NCBI RefSeq assembly: GCF_022024015.1
Contig: NZ_CP091786.1
Location: 1,798,001-1,862,000, forward strand
From: Prevotella sp. E9-3
GTDB taxonomy: Bacteria > Bacteroidota > Bacteroidia > Bacteroidales > Bacteroidaceae
Direction of reading: 5' to 3'
Length of the DNA stretch: 64,000 nt
Shown one piece after another: positions 1 to 9,704 of this stretch (position 1 is the stretch's first letter; every line of letters begins with the position of its first letter). The notes under the pieces were generated by a model. The model saw only the letters and a list, made by a program, of their open reading frames with translations, was not told the DNA's origin and did not search any database. Made by a program: the position numbers and the translations under genes.

Positions 1-224
1 GTCAGTCTTTGCTTAACATAAGCAGAATATTAGAGCAAGAAGGTTTGAGTTTAAGTAACGTGGTAAAGACAACTGTTCTTTTGGCTGACATATCTGATTT
101 TGCAGCAATGAATGAAGTGTATGCTGAAATGTTCAAAGCTCCATTTCCTGCTCGCTCTGCTTTTTCTGTTCGAGATCTTCCAAAAGGCGCATTAGTCGAA
201 ATTGAATGCATTGCAGAGAAATAA
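1..224 (+). CDS. ridA: RidA family (YjgF/YER057c/UK114) protein, 5'-truncated by window edge
   Basis: This is the C-terminal part of a RidA-type enamine/imine deaminase, a small trimeric cytosolic enzyme that hydrolyses reactive 2-aminoacrylate formed by PLP enzymes. The open frame runs in from the left edge (in frame from base 3), so the true start lies outside the window. The visible residues match the second half of the family: the SLLNIxxILEQEGLSLSNVVKTTV helix-strand region, the DFAAMNEVYAEMF helix, then PARSAFSVRDLPKGALVEIECIA, whose PARS arginine is the family's substrate-binding arginine. The usual family length is about 125 residues, so roughly half is missing. queC follows 21 bases after the stop, suggesting co-transcription. 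Confidence 0.9.
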   Translation, partial: QSLLNISRILEQEGLSLSNVVKTTVLLADISDFAAMNEVYAEMFKAPFPARSAFSVRDLPKGALVEIECIAEK

Positions 225-245
225 TATTTTTACATTTAGTTTAAA

Positions 246-899
246 ATGAAAGATTCTGTCATTATTTTAAGTGGTGGTATGGATTCTGTAACAATGCTAT
301 ATGAATTTGAAGAACGTATAGCATTGGCTGTTTCATTTGATTATGGAAGCAATCACAACGCTCGTGAAATACCATTTGCTCATCAACACTGCATGGATTT
401 AGGTATTCGTCACATCGTCATTCCACTTGAATTTATGTCAAAGTACTTTAAAAGTTCTCTTCTTGAAGGGCCAGAAGCTATTCCGGAAGGTCATTATGAA
501 GATGAGAACATGAAATCTACTGTAGTTCCGTTTCGGAATGGAATTATGTTGAGTATTGCCGTTGGAATAGCCGAATCAGCTGGATTAAAACATGTAATGA
601 TGGCCAATCATGGTGGCGATCATACTATTTATCCAGACTGTCGTGAAGAATTTGTTAATTCATTTTCGGAAGCAGCTAGAACAGGAACATACGTAGGCGT
701 AACGCTTCTTTCTCCCTACACAAATTTAACCAAAGCAGATATTGCCCGTAAAGGAAAAGAACTAGGGGTTGACTATAGCAAAACTTGGAGTTGTTACAAG
801 GGTGGGGTAGTTCATTGTGGTCGTTGTGGCACTTGTGTAGAACGACGTGAAGCTTTGGCAGAAGCAGGTATTGAAGATCCTACTGAGTATCAAGACTAA
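246..899 (+). CDS. queC: 7-cyano-7-deazaguanine synthase QueC
   Basis: QueC converts 7-carboxy-7-deazaguanine to preQ0 using ammonia and ATP, in the queuosine tRNA modification pathway. The 217-residue protein opens with the PP-loop ATP-pyrophosphatase motif SGGMDS (residues 9-14), which binds ATP. Near the C-terminus a cysteine cluster of the form C-x8-CGRCGTC (from about residue 182) fits the family's structural zinc site. Length is normal for QueC. The start follows ridA closely and fits the family N-terminus MKDSVIILSGG. The queuosine genes queE/queD/queF are not in this window, so the pathway must be completed elsewhere. Confidence 0.95.
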   Translation: MKDSVIILSGGMDSVTMLYEFEERIALAVSFDYGSNHNAREIPFAHQHCMDLGIRHIVIPLEFMSKYFKSSLLEGPEAIPEGHYEDENMKSTVVPFRNGIMLSIAVGIAESAGLKHVMMANHGGDHTIYPDCREEFVNSFSEAARTGTYVGVTLLSPYTNLTKADIARKGKELGVDYSKTWSCYKGGVVHCGRCGTCVERREALAEAGIEDPTEYQD

Positions 900-970
900 A
901 TACAAACAATTAAACAGTTAACAATAAATAGCGACAAGTAAACACTATTTATCAAAATAACTACAAAATT

Positions 971-2986
971 ATGAACGACAACAAAGTAATGTATCGCGCA
1001 GCCGACAATATTCGAATTTTGGCTGCTTCGATGGTTGAAAAAGCTAAATCCGGTCATCCCGGAGGTGCTATGGGAGGTGCTGATTTTATTAACACACTCT
1101 ACAGCGAATTTCTTGTGTATGATCCAGAGAATCCTTCATGGGAAGGACGTGACCGTTTCTTTCTTGATCCTGGTCATATGGCTCCAATGCTTTATTCTCA
1201 GTTAGCGCTCATTGACAAATTCACTCTAGAAGACCTGCAACAATTGCGTCAGTGGGGTAGTGTAACGCCCGGTCATCCAGAACGTGAAATTGAGCGTGGT
1301 ATTGAAAATACCTCTGGACCTCTTGGACAAGGACATACATTTGCCGTTGGTGCAGCTATTGCCGCCAAATTTCTGAAGGCACGTTTAGGAAATGTTATGA
1401 ACCAGACTATATATGCCTATATTTCTGATGGTGGCGTACAAGAGGAAATTTCGCAGGGAGCTGGTCGCATAGCAGGTACATTAGGACTGGACAATCTTAT
1501 TATGTTCTACGATGCTAACGATATCCAGTTGTCTACACGCACAGAAGTAGTAACCGTCGAGGATACTGCTAAAAAATATGAGGCATGGGGATGGTATGTG
1601 TTGAAAATTGACGGTAATGATGTTGATCAGATTCGAGATGCCATTAAAAAAGCTCAAGCTGAAAAAGAACGTCCTACTTTGATTATCGGTCATTGTGTTA
1701 TGGGTAAAGGCGCACGCAAGGCCGATGGATCATCATACGAAAGCAATTGTGCTACACATGGCGCACCTCTTGGTGGCGATGCTTACGTAAATACTATTAA
1801 GAATTTAGGTGGAGATCCTGAAAATCCATTCGTAATTTTCCCAGAAGTAAAAGAACTCTATGCTAAACGTCGTGAAGAGCTGAAAAAGATTGTTGCTGAA
1901 CGTTACGCAGAAAAAGCAGAATGGGCAAAAGGCCATCCAGTCCAGGCAAAACAGATGGAAGAGTGGTTTAGCGGTAAAGCCCCAGTTATTGACTGGTCAA
2001 AGGTAGAACAAAAAGCTGGTGCAGCAACACGAGGAGCATCTGCAACTGTTCTCGGAGTACTTGCTGAACAAGTTCCTAATATGATTTGTGCATCTGCTGA
2101 CTTGTCAAACTCTGATAAAACTGATGGTTTCTTGAAGAAAACACATGATTTAGTTCGTGGTGACTTCAGTGGCGCATTTTTTGAAGCTGGTGTTGCAGAA
2201 CTTACAATGGCATGTTGCTGCATAGGAATGGCATTGCATGGTGGCGTTATTCCTGCTTGCGGTACATTCTTTGTATTCTCTGATTATATGAAACCTGCTG
2301 TACGAATGGCTGCCTTAATGGAACTTCCTGTGAAATTTATCTGGACCCATGATGCTTTTAGAGTTGGAGAAGATGGTCCTACACATGAACCCGTTGAACA
2401 GGAAGCACAAATCCGATTAATGGAAAAACTACAAAACCATCACGGCAACAATTCCGTACTTGTAGTACGTCCAGCAGATGCTGAAGAAACAACTGTTTGT
2501 TGGCGTATGGCAATGGAAAATACCAAAACTCCAACAGCTTTGATTCTCTCACGTCAAAATATTGATATGTTACCTGAAGGTAATGATTACAACCAGGCAA
2601 CTAAAGGTGCTTATGTCGTTGCCGGAAGTGATGAAAATTACGATGTAATAATGTTGGCTAGCGGTTCAGAAGTATCTACACTTGAAGCAGGTGCAAAGTT
2701 ACTCCGTGAGGACGGCGTAAAAGTTCGTATTGTTAGTGTTCCTTCGGAAGGACTTTTCCGTAAACAATCAAAAGATTATCAGCAGAACATCCTTCCAGCT
2801 GGCAAAAAGAAGTTTGGTTTAACAGCTGGACTTTCAGTTACATTAGAAGGTCTTGTGGGTGCCGATGGCTTTGTTTGGGGATTAAATAGTTTTGGATTCT
2901 CAGCACCATACAAAGTGCTTGATGAAAAACTTGGATATACCGGACAGAATGTTTATGAGCAAGTAAAAAAATTGCTTGCAGAATAA
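971..2986 (+). CDS. tkt: Transketolase
   Basis: Transketolase is a cytosolic thiamine-diphosphate enzyme that moves two-carbon ketol units between sugar phosphates in the non-oxidative pentose phosphate pathway. The 671-residue chain is full length. It shows the N-terminal GHPGGAMGGAD segment, the GPLGQGHTFAVGAA loop, the ThDP/Mg region SDGGVQEEIS followed by a DAND, and the central pyrimidine domain with HDAFRVGEDGPTHEPVEQ. The canonical GDG of the ThDP motif reads SDG here. The C-terminal domain ends normally. A strong terminator lies 23 bases after the stop, so the gene closes the ridA-queC-tkt group. Confidence 0.96.
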   Translation: MNDNKVMYRAADNIRILAASMVEKAKSGHPGGAMGGADFINTLYSEFLVYDPENPSWEGRDRFFLDPGHMAPMLYSQLALIDKFTLEDLQQLRQWGSVTPGHPEREIERGIENTSGPLGQGHTFAVGAAIAAKFLKARLGNVMNQTIYAYISDGGVQEEISQGAGRIAGTLGLDNLIMFYDANDIQLSTRTEVVTVEDTAKKYEAWGWYVLKIDGNDVDQIRDAIKKAQAEKERPTLIIGHCVMGKGARKADGSSYESNCATHGAPLGGDAYVNTIKNLGGDPENPFVIFPEVKELYAKRREELKKIVAERYAEKAEWAKGHPVQAKQMEEWFSGKAPVIDWSKVEQKAGAATRGASATVLGVLAEQVPNMICASADLSNSDKTDGFLKKTHDLVRGDFSGAFFEAGVAELTMACCCIGMALHGGVIPACGTFFVFSDYMKPAVRMAALMELPVKFIWTHDAFRVGEDGPTHEPVEQEAQIRLMEKLQNHHGNNSVLVVRPADAEETTVCWRMAMENTKTPTALILSRQNIDMLPEGNDYNQATKGAYVVAGSDENYDVIMLASGSEVSTLEAGAKLLREDGVKVRIVSVPSEGLFRKQSKDYQQNILPAGKKKFGLTAGLSVTLEGLVGADGFVWGLNSFGFSAPYKVLDEKLGYTGQNVYEQVKKLLAE

Positions 2987-3009
2987 ATTAATTATTTTAT
3001 TCTTTTAAG

Positions 3010-3050
3010 AATGGCTCTAACAAATTGGGTTAGAGCCATTCTTTTTATTT
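3010..3050 (+). terminator. Rho-independent terminator after tkt
   Basis: A perfect 12-bp stem (AATGGCTCTAAC pairing with GTTAGAGCCATT, 3010-3021 with 3029-3040) and a 7-base loop are followed directly by the T-rich tail CTTTTTATTT. Position and polarity fit termination of tkt. Confidence 0.92.
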
Positions 3051-3186
3051 CTGAACAAATGATTTATTTAATTCCGAATAGGTTATCTATGAAGATAATA
3101 TACAACCTATTTATCATAATGCCGATTCTAATGTTAAATGGGATTTATTATTATAGTTTTAGCAGGACTTTATAAAAACTTACAAG

Positions 3187-3220
3187 AACCCCAGAAGTTT
3201 GAAAGAAAACTTCTGGGGTT
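3187..3220. terminator. Second strong hairpin, probable terminator
   Basis: A perfect 14-bp stem (AACCCCAGAAGTTT at 3187-3200 with its complement at 3207-3220) encloses a 6-base loop. It lies between the ends of tkt (rightward) and the OmpH-like gene (leftward). The flanking T-tracts are weak on both strands. It probably terminates the leftward transcript. The 137 bases between this hairpin and the tkt terminator contain no gene that I can recognise. Confidence 0.6.
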
Positions 3221-3263
3221 TATTTCACTTGAATTAATATCTATAATAAAGATTTTCCCTTCT

Positions 3264-3857
3264 TTATTTATTTTCTTTATTTGCTTGCTTTTTATACCTT
3301 TTATTTAAGCCATTGATTACTTCTTGAGTAATGTCATATTTCTTGTCAGAATATAGAATTGCGCTTTTATTTATGATCATGTCATACTTTTTGTCCTTAT
3401 TATAAATAGCCAAGAAATTATCTAAACTGTCTTGCAGGGCCTGCAAAAATTTCTGTTGTTCAGAAGCTAATTCATTTTCTAAACGAGCTTGAAGTGTTGC
3501 GAGGTCACTTTGCTGGCGTTGAAGAGCTGCTTGAACACCTTCTGCCTGTTCGCGACTCGTAAAACTATTGTTCTGCAACTTTTGCTGGAAATTGTTGGCT
3601 GCAGCCTGTAATTGGTTTCCTTTCTGATTTAAAGTATTACGAGCATTTAAACTCTTTTTTTCAAGTTCTTTGCTTCTTTCTTTGGCAAACTCGAATTGAG
3701 TCATCAGTGAATCTACTTCAATATAGGCAATCTTAATTCCTCCTTGATTTTCAGTACTTTCACTAACTACGGGTTCTGAATCCATCTTTTCTGCCTGCTT
3801 ATTGCAAGAAACTAAGGCAAAAGCAATAGATAGTACATAAATAAAGCTCTTTTTCAT
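3264..3857 (-). CDS. OmpH/Skp-like periplasmic chaperone, predicted lipoprotein
   Basis: Predicted envelope protein of the OmpH (Skp) family, whose members hold unfolded outer-membrane proteins in the periplasm. The N-terminus is a lipoprotein signal ending in the lipobox LVSC (Cys18), so this copy is probably membrane anchored, unlike soluble Skp. After an acidic linker, a strand with IAYIEVDSLM begins the Skp core, followed by a long Gln/Glu/Ala-rich coiled coil (about residues 60-150) that forms the tentacles. The C-terminal strand region KYDMIINKSAILYSDKKYDIT matches the OmpH fold. The length of 197 residues is a little over the family norm because of the lipoprotein extension. It follows the small membrane gene at 3905-4114 and shares its promoter. 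Confidence 0.82.
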   Translation of the reverse strand: MKKSFIYVLSIAFALVSCNKQAEKMDSEPVVSESTENQGGIKIAYIEVDSLMTQFEFAKERSKELEKKSLNARNTLNQKGNQLQAAANNFQQKLQNNSFTSREQAEGVQAALQRQQSDLATLQARLENELASEQQKFLQALQDSLDNFLAIYNKDKKYDMIINKSAILYSDKKYDITQEVINGLNKRYKKQANKENK

Positions 3858-3904
3858 AAATGTATGAACAATTATTAAATAAACATTATAATCTCAGTAT
3901 GAAA

Positions 3905-4114
3905 TTAATTATGTTCGCTCACTGCATACGGACTTTTCCGTCTCATTTCACGGTCTTGATCCATTACACAGTGAATACCGCGTTCTCGCATTGCCTTAGA
4001 ATCATGAATGTGCTGTGAGGCAAAACTTCCATTCTTCTTAAGAATAACTTTAACGCATAAAAAAGATAGCGTTATAGCAATTATTAACGTGCTAGATATA
4101 ATTAATTCCGTCAT
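3905..4114 (-). CDS. Small single-pass membrane protein, function unknown
   Basis: A 69-residue protein with one N-terminal membrane segment (about residues 4-24, IISSTLIIAITLSFLCVKVI) and a short, charged cytoplasmic tail carrying the unusual string RERGIHCVMDQDREMRRK. I recall similar short proteins with this tail in other Bacteroidales, but their function is not known to me. It starts just downstream of a TAnnTTTG box on the minus strand and is followed, 47 bases later, by the OmpH-like lipoprotein, so the two may form an envelope operon. Confidence 0.65.
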   Translation of the reverse strand: MTELIISSTLIIAITLSFLCVKVILKKNGSFASQHIHDSKAMRERGIHCVMDQDREMRRKSPYAVSEHN

Positions 4115-4121
4115 TATTTAT

Positions 4122-4142
4122 TAATTTTGCGGTGCAAAGTTA
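4122..4142. promoter_or_regulatory. Divergent Bacteroidetes-type promoters (TAnnTTTG boxes)
   Basis: TAATTTTG at 4122-4129 on the plus strand faces pepD, and TAACTTTG at 4135-4142 on the minus strand faces the small membrane protein. Both match the Bacteroidetes -7 consensus TAnnTTTG. They lie only five bases apart, so the two promoters overlap and probably compete. Confidence 0.6.
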
Positions 4143-4192
4143 AACAATATTGCTGAAAGATTGCATATTTTTGGATTAATTAATACTGAAAA

Positions 4193-5641
4193 ATGAATAA
4201 AAGTGATTTAAAACCTGCCGTTGTATTTGAACAATTTTCAAAGATTAATGAGATTCCTCGTCCTTCAAAGCATGAAGAAAAGATGATTGAATATCTGAAG
4301 AATTGGGGCGAAAGTCGTGGTCTTCAAACTAAAGTTGATGAAACCGGTAACGTTTTAATTAGTAAACCCGCAACAAAAGGAATGGAGAACCGAAAAAAAG
4401 TGATTCTCCAAAGCCACATGGATATGGTGTGCGATAAGCTTGTTGATGTGGAATTTGATTTTGACAAAGACCCTATTAAAACCTATATCGATGGCGATTG
4501 GCTGACAGCAGAAGGAACAACTCTTGGTGCTGATGATGGAATCGGTTGCGCTATTGAACTCGCAATTCTTGATTCTAATGACATTGAGCATGGTCCTATA
4601 GAATGTGTTTTTACTCGTGACGAGGAGACAGGTTTGAGTGGTGCTGAAGGAATGAAACCTGGATTTATGACAGGAGATTATTTAATTAACCTTGATTCTG
4701 AGGATGAAGGTGAAATCTTCGTTTCATGCGCTGGAGGTCGTAATACTACTGCAAAGTTTACTTTTAGTCGTGAGGATGCCCCTACCCTATTTTTTATGCG
4801 TGGCCAGTTGAAGGGCCTTGTTGGTGGTCATTCCGGTGATGATATTAACAAAAAACGAGCTAACGCTATAAAAATTCTAGGCCGATTCCTATATCAGGAG
4901 ATGAACAGATATGAGGGTATTCGCTTAGCTCAATTCCATTCAGGAAAACTTCATAATGCAATTCCGCGTGATGGTTCTTTTGTTATCGGTGTTCCTTCAG
5001 CTATAAAAGAAAATTTAATGGCAGATTGGAATATTTTCGCCACTCAAGTTGAAGATGAGTTCCATATAACTGATACATCAATGGTTTGGTTGATGGAATC
5101 TGCAGACGCTGAACCTGTTATTGAACAAACCGTTGCAATGAACTTTGTTCGCGCTCTTCAGGCTGTTGACAATGGTATTTATGCAATTTGTCAAGATGAA
5201 GCATTAGGTGGTATGGTAGAGACTTCATCAAATATTGCGAGTGTCCATACAGAAGAAACTGAAATAAATATTCTATCATCCCAGCGTAGCAACGTGATGT
5301 CGAATCTTGACAACATGTGTGCTACTATTGTTGCGACTTTTGAACTTGCTGGGGCAAAAGCATGGTCAAGTGATGGATATCCAGCTTGGAAGATGCGTCC
5401 TGGAAGTGAATTGACCTCTATTGTTCGAGATACATATAAGGAACTGTTTGGTAAAGAACCTATAGTTCGAGGCATTCATGCAGGTTTGGAGTGCGGACTG
5501 TTTTCTGAACGCTATCCAAATCTTGATATGGTAAGTTTCGGCCCCACATTGAGATTTGTTCATACTCCAGAAGAAAGACTGTATATTCCTTCTGTACAAA
5601 TGGTTTGGGATCATCTTCTGCTTGTATTGAAACGTATCTAA
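4193..5641 (+). CDS. pepD: Aminoacyl-histidine dipeptidase (cytosol non-specific dipeptidase, M20)
   Basis: PepD is a cytosolic di-zinc dipeptidase of the M20 clan that cleaves a wide range of dipeptides, including Xaa-His. The 482-residue length is typical. Metal and catalytic motifs appear in family order: HMDMVCDK (about residue 80), the bridging-aspartate segment LGADDGIG, the catalytic glutamate pair in DEETGLSGA, the aspartate in NLDSEDEGE, and the late histidine in GIHAGLECG. The lid domain between them (about residues 200-375) is intact. uvrA begins 7 bases after the stop, so the two are co-transcribed from the promoter at 4122. Confidence 0.95.
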   Translation: MNKSDLKPAVVFEQFSKINEIPRPSKHEEKMIEYLKNWGESRGLQTKVDETGNVLISKPATKGMENRKKVILQSHMDMVCDKLVDVEFDFDKDPIKTYIDGDWLTAEGTTLGADDGIGCAIELAILDSNDIEHGPIECVFTRDEETGLSGAEGMKPGFMTGDYLINLDSEDEGEIFVSCAGGRNTTAKFTFSREDAPTLFFMRGQLKGLVGGHSGDDINKKRANAIKILGRFLYQEMNRYEGIRLAQFHSGKLHNAIPRDGSFVIGVPSAIKENLMADWNIFATQVEDEFHITDTSMVWLMESADAEPVIEQTVAMNFVRALQAVDNGIYAICQDEALGGMVETSSNIASVHTEETEINILSSQRSNVMSNLDNMCATIVATFELAGAKAWSSDGYPAWKMRPGSELTSIVRDTYKELFGKEPIVRGIHAGLECGLFSERYPNLDMVSFGPTLRFVHTPEERLYIPSVQMVWDHLLLVLKRI

Positions 5642-5648
5642 ACTTTGA

Positions 5649-8480
5649 ATGATAAAAGACTGTATTGAAATCAAAGGTGCGCGCGTTAACAATTTAAAGA
5701 ATGTTGACGTGCGCATTCCTCGTAATAAGTTGGTTGTGATTGCAGGTGTATCTGGTAGCGGAAAGTCATCACTTGCTTTCGATACTTTATATGCTGAAGG
5801 CCAACGCCGCTATGTTGAAAGTCTTTCAAGTTATGCTCGCCAGTTCCTTGGAAGAATGAACAAGCCTGAGTGCGACTTCATTCGCGGTATTCCACCTGCT
5901 ATTGCTATAGAACAGAAAGTTATAGCAAGAAATCCGCGGAGCACAGTTGGCACATCAACAGAAATTTATGAATACCTCCGCTTGCTGTTTGCAAGAATAG
6001 GACATACTTTTTCACCTATCAGCGGTGAGGAAGTTAAGAAACATTCTACGGAGGATGTCGTGCAAAAAATGCTAGAGTTTTCCAAAGGAACTAAATTCGT
6101 TGTGTTGGCACCGATTCATGTTCCAGATGGACGCACACTAGAGCAACAGCTGAAAGCAGAAATTCTTCAAGGATATTCCAGAATATTTATAAACAACGAA
6201 TTTGTTCAGATTGAAGACTATTTAAATCAATCAGAAAATCAAAATACGCTTCAAGAGTACAACCAATCAATTGAGCTCTATTTGGTTATAGACCGTCTTT
6301 CGGTTGATGATTCAAAAGATAATATTTCTCGTTTAGTAGATTCCACAGAGACTGCTTTCTATGAAGGACAAGGCGAGATGCGCCTTATGTTCTTGCCATC
6401 GAATATCATTTATGATTTTTCGACTCATTTTGAGGCTGATGGAATTCTTTTCGAGGAGCCAACAGACCAGCTATTCTCTTTCAACTCTCCCGTTGGAGCT
6501 TGTCCTGAATGTCAGGGATTTGGAAGTGTTATAGGTATCGATGAACACTTGGTGATTCCCAATACTTCATTAAGTGTGTATGATGGTTGTGTTATATGTT
6601 GGCATGGCGACAAGATGAGTGAATGGAAGAATTGGTTCTGCCGTCATGCAGCCAAAGATAATTTTCCAATCTTTGAGCCATATTACAATTTATCACAGAA
6701 GCAGAAAGATTATCTATGGCACGGATTGCCGAGCGACAATCATAAAGACATTCATGACAAGCCTTGTATTGATTCCTTTTTTCAAATGGTTACAGAGAAT
6801 CAGTATAAGATTCAGTATCGTGTAATGTTAAGTCGATATAGAGGTAAAACCATTTGTCCAAAATGCCATGGAACACGTCTTAAGAAAGAAGCTGAATATG
6901 TAAAAATCGATGGTCGTAGTATTACAGATTTGGTTCAGATGCCTGTGGTAAGATTGGCAGAATGGTTTAATCATATTGAATTGAACGAACATGATGCAAA
7001 TATTGCAAAACGCTTATTAATTGAAATAAAATCCAGACTCCAATTTCTTCTTAATGTAGGTCTCGGCTATCTCACTCTTAACCGTCTTTCAAACACATTG
7101 AGTGGTGGTGAGAGTCAAAGAATCAATCTATGTACATCGTTAGGCAGTAGTCTTGTTGGTTCGCTGTATATTCTTGACGAACCTTCTATTGGTCTTCATC
7201 AACGTGATACAGATCGATTGATACACGTTCTGCGTGATCTCCAGAAATTAGGCAATACTGTTGTAATTGTAGAGCACGACGAGGATATTATGCGTGCGGC
7301 AGATTATCTCATCGATGTTGGACCTGATGCAGGCCGATTAGGTGGAAAAATTGTTTTTGAAGGTGATGCGAAAGATATAAACGAAAAATATATTGAGAAG
7401 TATCCTCAGAGCTATACTGTTCGCTATTTACTTCATCAATATGATTTGCCGGTTCCTCATTCTCGCCGTCCTTGGAATCAGTTTGTCAAGATAGAAGGTG
7501 CACGAATGAACAATTTACAGGGGATTGATGTGAAAATCCCTCTGAATGTTATATCAATTATCACTGGTGTAAGTGGCAGTGGTAAGTCTTCTCTTATTAA
7601 AGGAATACTCTACCCAGCCCTAAAGCGTCATTTAGGAGAAGTGTTTGATGCCCCAGGTGAATATTCAGGATTGTCAGGGGATGTTAACGCTATTCGTCAT
7701 GTCGAATTTGTTGACCAAAATCCAATAGGAAAATCTACCCGTTCCAATCCAGCAACATACGTCAAAGCATATGATGCTATTCGAGACCTGTTTGCTGAAC
7801 AGCCTTTAGCTCAACAGATGGGCTTTACTGCTCAGTATTTCTCGTTTAATACTGACGGTGGTCGATGTGATGAATGTAAAGGTGCTGGTACAATAACTGT
7901 TGAGATGCAATTTATGGCAGATCTCGTTTTGGAATGTGAATCTTGTCATGGTCATCGTTTCAAACATGATATTCTTGATGTTCGCTTTGAAGGAAAGAAC
8001 ATTGATGATGTGCTGAATATGACTATCAATGAGGCTATAGAATTCTTCTCAGAACATAATCAAGCCAAAATAGTTAATCGTCTTAAACCATTACAGGATG
8101 TTGGACTTGGCTATATAAAACTTGGCCAAAACTCTTCAAGTCTATCAGGGGGAGAAAACCAACGAGTAAAGTTGGCGTATTTCATTGGTCAGGAAAAGCA
8201 GGAACCTACTTTGTTTATTTTTGACGAACCAACAACAGGACTCCATTTCCACGATATTAAGCGTTTGCTTTCCTCGTTCAACGCATTAATTGAACGTGGG
8301 CATACCATTATTATTATTGAACATAATATGGATGTCATTAAGCAGGGAGATTGGGTAATTGATCTTGGTCCGGAAGGAGGCGACAAAGGCGGACAACTAG
8401 TTGTTGCCGGCACACCTGAACAGGTTGCCAAGTGTTCTAATAGTATTACAGGACGTTACTTAGCTGAAAAACTCAGTTAA
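5649..8480 (+). CDS. uvrA: Excinuclease ABC subunit UvrA
   Basis: UvrA is the damage-sensing ATPase of nucleotide excision repair and hands DNA lesions to UvrB. The 943-residue protein has the expected tandem ABC organisation: Walker [10 protein letters not shown] near residue 34, followed by the family-typical [12 protein letters not shown] segment; a first zinc module (CPECQGFG and, after the insertion domain, CPKCHGTRL); signature LSGGESQR with Walker [16 protein letters not shown]; then a second Walker [10 protein letters not shown], zinc-finger cysteines (CDECKGAG and CESCHGHRF), signature LSGGENQR and Walker [14 protein letters not shown]. All key residues are present. Bacteroidales often carry two UvrA paralogs, and I cannot tell from the window which this is. 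Confidence 0.95.
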   Translation: MIKDCIEIKGARVNNLKNVDVRIPRNKLVVIAGVSGSGKSSLAFDTLYAEGQRRYVESLSSYARQFLGRMNKPECDFIRGIPPAIAIEQKVIARNPRSTVGTSTEIYEYLRLLFARIGHTFSPISGEEVKKHSTEDVVQKMLEFSKGTKFVVLAPIHVPDGRTLEQQLKAEILQGYSRIFINNEFVQIEDYLNQSENQNTLQEYNQSIELYLVIDRLSVDDSKDNISRLVDSTETAFYEGQGEMRLMFLPSNIIYDFSTHFEADGILFEEPTDQLFSFNSPVGACPECQGFGSVIGIDEHLVIPNTSLSVYDGCVICWHGDKMSEWKNWFCRHAAKDNFPIFEPYYNLSQKQKDYLWHGLPSDNHKDIHDKPCIDSFFQMVTENQYKIQYRVMLSRYRGKTICPKCHGTRLKKEAEYVKIDGRSITDLVQMPVVRLAEWFNHIELNEHDANIAKRLLIEIKSRLQFLLNVGLGYLTLNRLSNTLSGGESQRINLCTSLGSSLVGSLYILDEPSIGLHQRDTDRLIHVLRDLQKLGNTVVIVEHDEDIMRAADYLIDVGPDAGRLGGKIVFEGDAKDINEKYIEKYPQSYTVRYLLHQYDLPVPHSRRPWNQFVKIEGARMNNLQGIDVKIPLNVISIITGVSGSGKSSLIKGILYPALKRHLGEVFDAPGEYSGLSGDVNAIRHVEFVDQNPIGKSTRSNPATYVKAYDAIRDLFAEQPLAQQMGFTAQYFSFNTDGGRCDECKGAGTITVEMQFMADLVLECESCHGHRFKHDILDVRFEGKNIDDVLNMTINEAIEFFSEHNQAKIVNRLKPLQDVGLGYIKLGQNSSSLSGGENQRVKLAYFIGQEKQEPTLFIFDEPTTGLHFHDIKRLLSSFNALIERGHTIIIIEHNMDVIKQGDWVIDLGPEGGDKGGQLVVAGTPEQVAKCSNSITGRYLAEKLS

Positions 8481-8545
8481 AGTAACGCCCTGCGTTTATT
8501 TATTGATTACATTGCTGTTTCAAGTAATCTTCAATCCATACAACT

Positions 8546-9379
8546 TTACAACCTAACACACTTTGTGTACATTCCTTCAAACTGTGAGTCCAATTCGATA
8601 GGATTACGAAATAATCCAAATACTGAGCTGCCGCTACCACTCATTGCTGAGTAAACAGATCCTAATTCATAAAGACGTACCTTGATTTCACCGATTTGAG
8701 GATGGATAGCAAATACACTCTTTTCAAAATCATTGACTAATAAATCACGCCATTGTTCTACGGGTTGTTCAACGATTTGCCTGCAACAAATAGATGGTTT
8801 TGCAGGTTTGATAAGAGAGAATGCCTCTTTAGTTGGAACTGGAATGTCTGGACGGACAACAGCTAAGTACAACCCATTAAGATTTAAGTCAATTGTTTGC
8901 ATTCGCTCCCCTATCCCTTCAGCATATACAGGACGATTCAAAATGAAGAAAGGACAGTCTGCACCAAGTTGAGCAGCATAACCAATCATCTGGTCATTAC
9001 TTAGATGAAGTTGAAACTGTTCATTTAAAAGTTTGATCATTGCTGCACAGTCACTTGATCCGCCCCCCATTCCTGCTTGCGTAGGAATAGCTTTATATAA
9101 GTGAGCATGTACCCTCTTCAATTGACTTGGAAAGTCACGCTTCAATAATTGATATGCTTTAACTATAAGATTCTTTTGCTCATCACCTTCAACCTGTATA
9201 TTTGTAACTTTTAAATCACAATCAACATCTGAAGGAAATTGTTCGTCCATTAACTGTACTTCAAGAGCATCCGTAATAGGAACAGGATAAAATACAGTTT
9301 CAAGATTGTGATAGCCGTCCGAACGTCGTTCTACAACGTTCAACCCCAAGTTAATCTTTGCTATAGGAAATGTAATCAT
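8546..9379 (-). CDS. ispE: 4-diphosphocytidyl-2-C-methyl-D-erythritol kinase IspE
   Basis: IspE phosphorylates CDP-methylerythritol in the MEP pathway of isoprenoid synthesis. It is a GHMP-family kinase: the N-terminal ITFPIAKINLGLNV strand, the ATP-binding motif PTQAGMGGGSSDCAAM (about residues 92-107) and the C-terminal MSGSGSSVFGLF motif are all visible. The 277-residue length is normal. A TACCTTTG box on the minus strand (9388-9395) lies just upstream of the start. The gene converges on uvrA with a short spacer that has no clear hairpin. Confidence 0.94.
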   Translation of the reverse strand: MITFPIAKINLGLNVVERRSDGYHNLETVFYPVPITDALEVQLMDEQFPSDVDCDLKVTNIQVEGDEQKNLIVKAYQLLKRDFPSQLKRVHAHLYKAIPTQAGMGGGSSDCAAMIKLLNEQFQLHLSNDQMIGYAAQLGADCPFFILNRPVYAEGIGERMQTIDLNLNGLYLAVVRPDIPVPTKEAFSLIKPAKPSICCRQIVEQPVEQWRDLLVNDFEKSVFAIHPQIGEIKVRLYELGSVYSAMSGSGSSVFGLFRNPIELDSQFEGMYTKCVRL

Positions 9380-9387
9380 ACTGATTG

Positions 9388-9395
9388 CAAAGGTA
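9388..9395 (-). promoter_or_regulatory. TAnnTTTG promoter box for ispE
   Basis: TACCTTTG on the minus strand matches the Bacteroidetes -7 element and lies 8 bases before the ispE start codon. The transcript would therefore be almost leaderless. Confidence 0.5.
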
Positions 9396-9451
9396 ATATT
9401 TTTTTATGTAAATCCAAAACAATAGTCAATTTCCAATCAATTGAAGCTTTC

Positions 9452-9508
9452 AAACGATACGTTTGGAGGCTGCAAACAAAGCGTTTACAGCCTCCAAACG
9501 TATCGTTT
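9452..9508. repeat. 57-bp perfect inverted repeat (21-bp arms, 15-base loop)
   Basis: The arms at 9452-9472 and 9488-9508 are exact reverse complements (left arm begins AAACGATACGTTTGGAGG). The loop is purine-rich. The repeat lies between the 3' end of the small peptide gene (leftward) and the ispE promoter. There is no strong T-tract on either side, so it is not a textbook terminator, though it could stop or protect the upstream transcript. No second copy was noticed in the window. Confidence 0.8.
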
Positions 9509-9520
9509 AGTTTAAGTTTG

Positions 9521-9688
9521 TTAATCTTCCCATACATTTATTCTTGATGCAGCAAAGTCAGCATCTTGGGGAGTAGGATCTGCATTCTTTACATCAGTAC
9601 CATCGGGAGAAAATGAACTAGCACAAATGATATTAACATTTGTAAGCGTTATCTGGGTTAAAGCTGGTTCTATATATATTTTTTTCAT
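9521..9688 (-). CDS. Small Prevotella-type peptide, function unknown
   Basis: A 55-residue product starting MKKIYIEPALTQITL. The start at 9688 is preferred because a longer start at 9715 would overlap the upstream gene; ATGs at 9691 and 9694 are equally possible. The pattern M-K-K-x-Y-I-x-P-x, a hydrophobic stretch ending ICASSF, then an acidic polar tail resembles a very common class of small Prevotella/Bacteroides proteins with no known job. It follows the secreted protein gene at 9705-11309 directly and ends just before the inverted repeat at 9452-9508. It could be a modified or secreted peptide, but nothing here proves that. Confidence 0.5.
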   Translation of the reverse strand: MKKIYIEPALTQITLTNVNIICASSFSPDGTDVKNADPTPQDADFAASRINVWED

Positions 9689-9704
9689 CATCATAATCAG
9701 TTTT

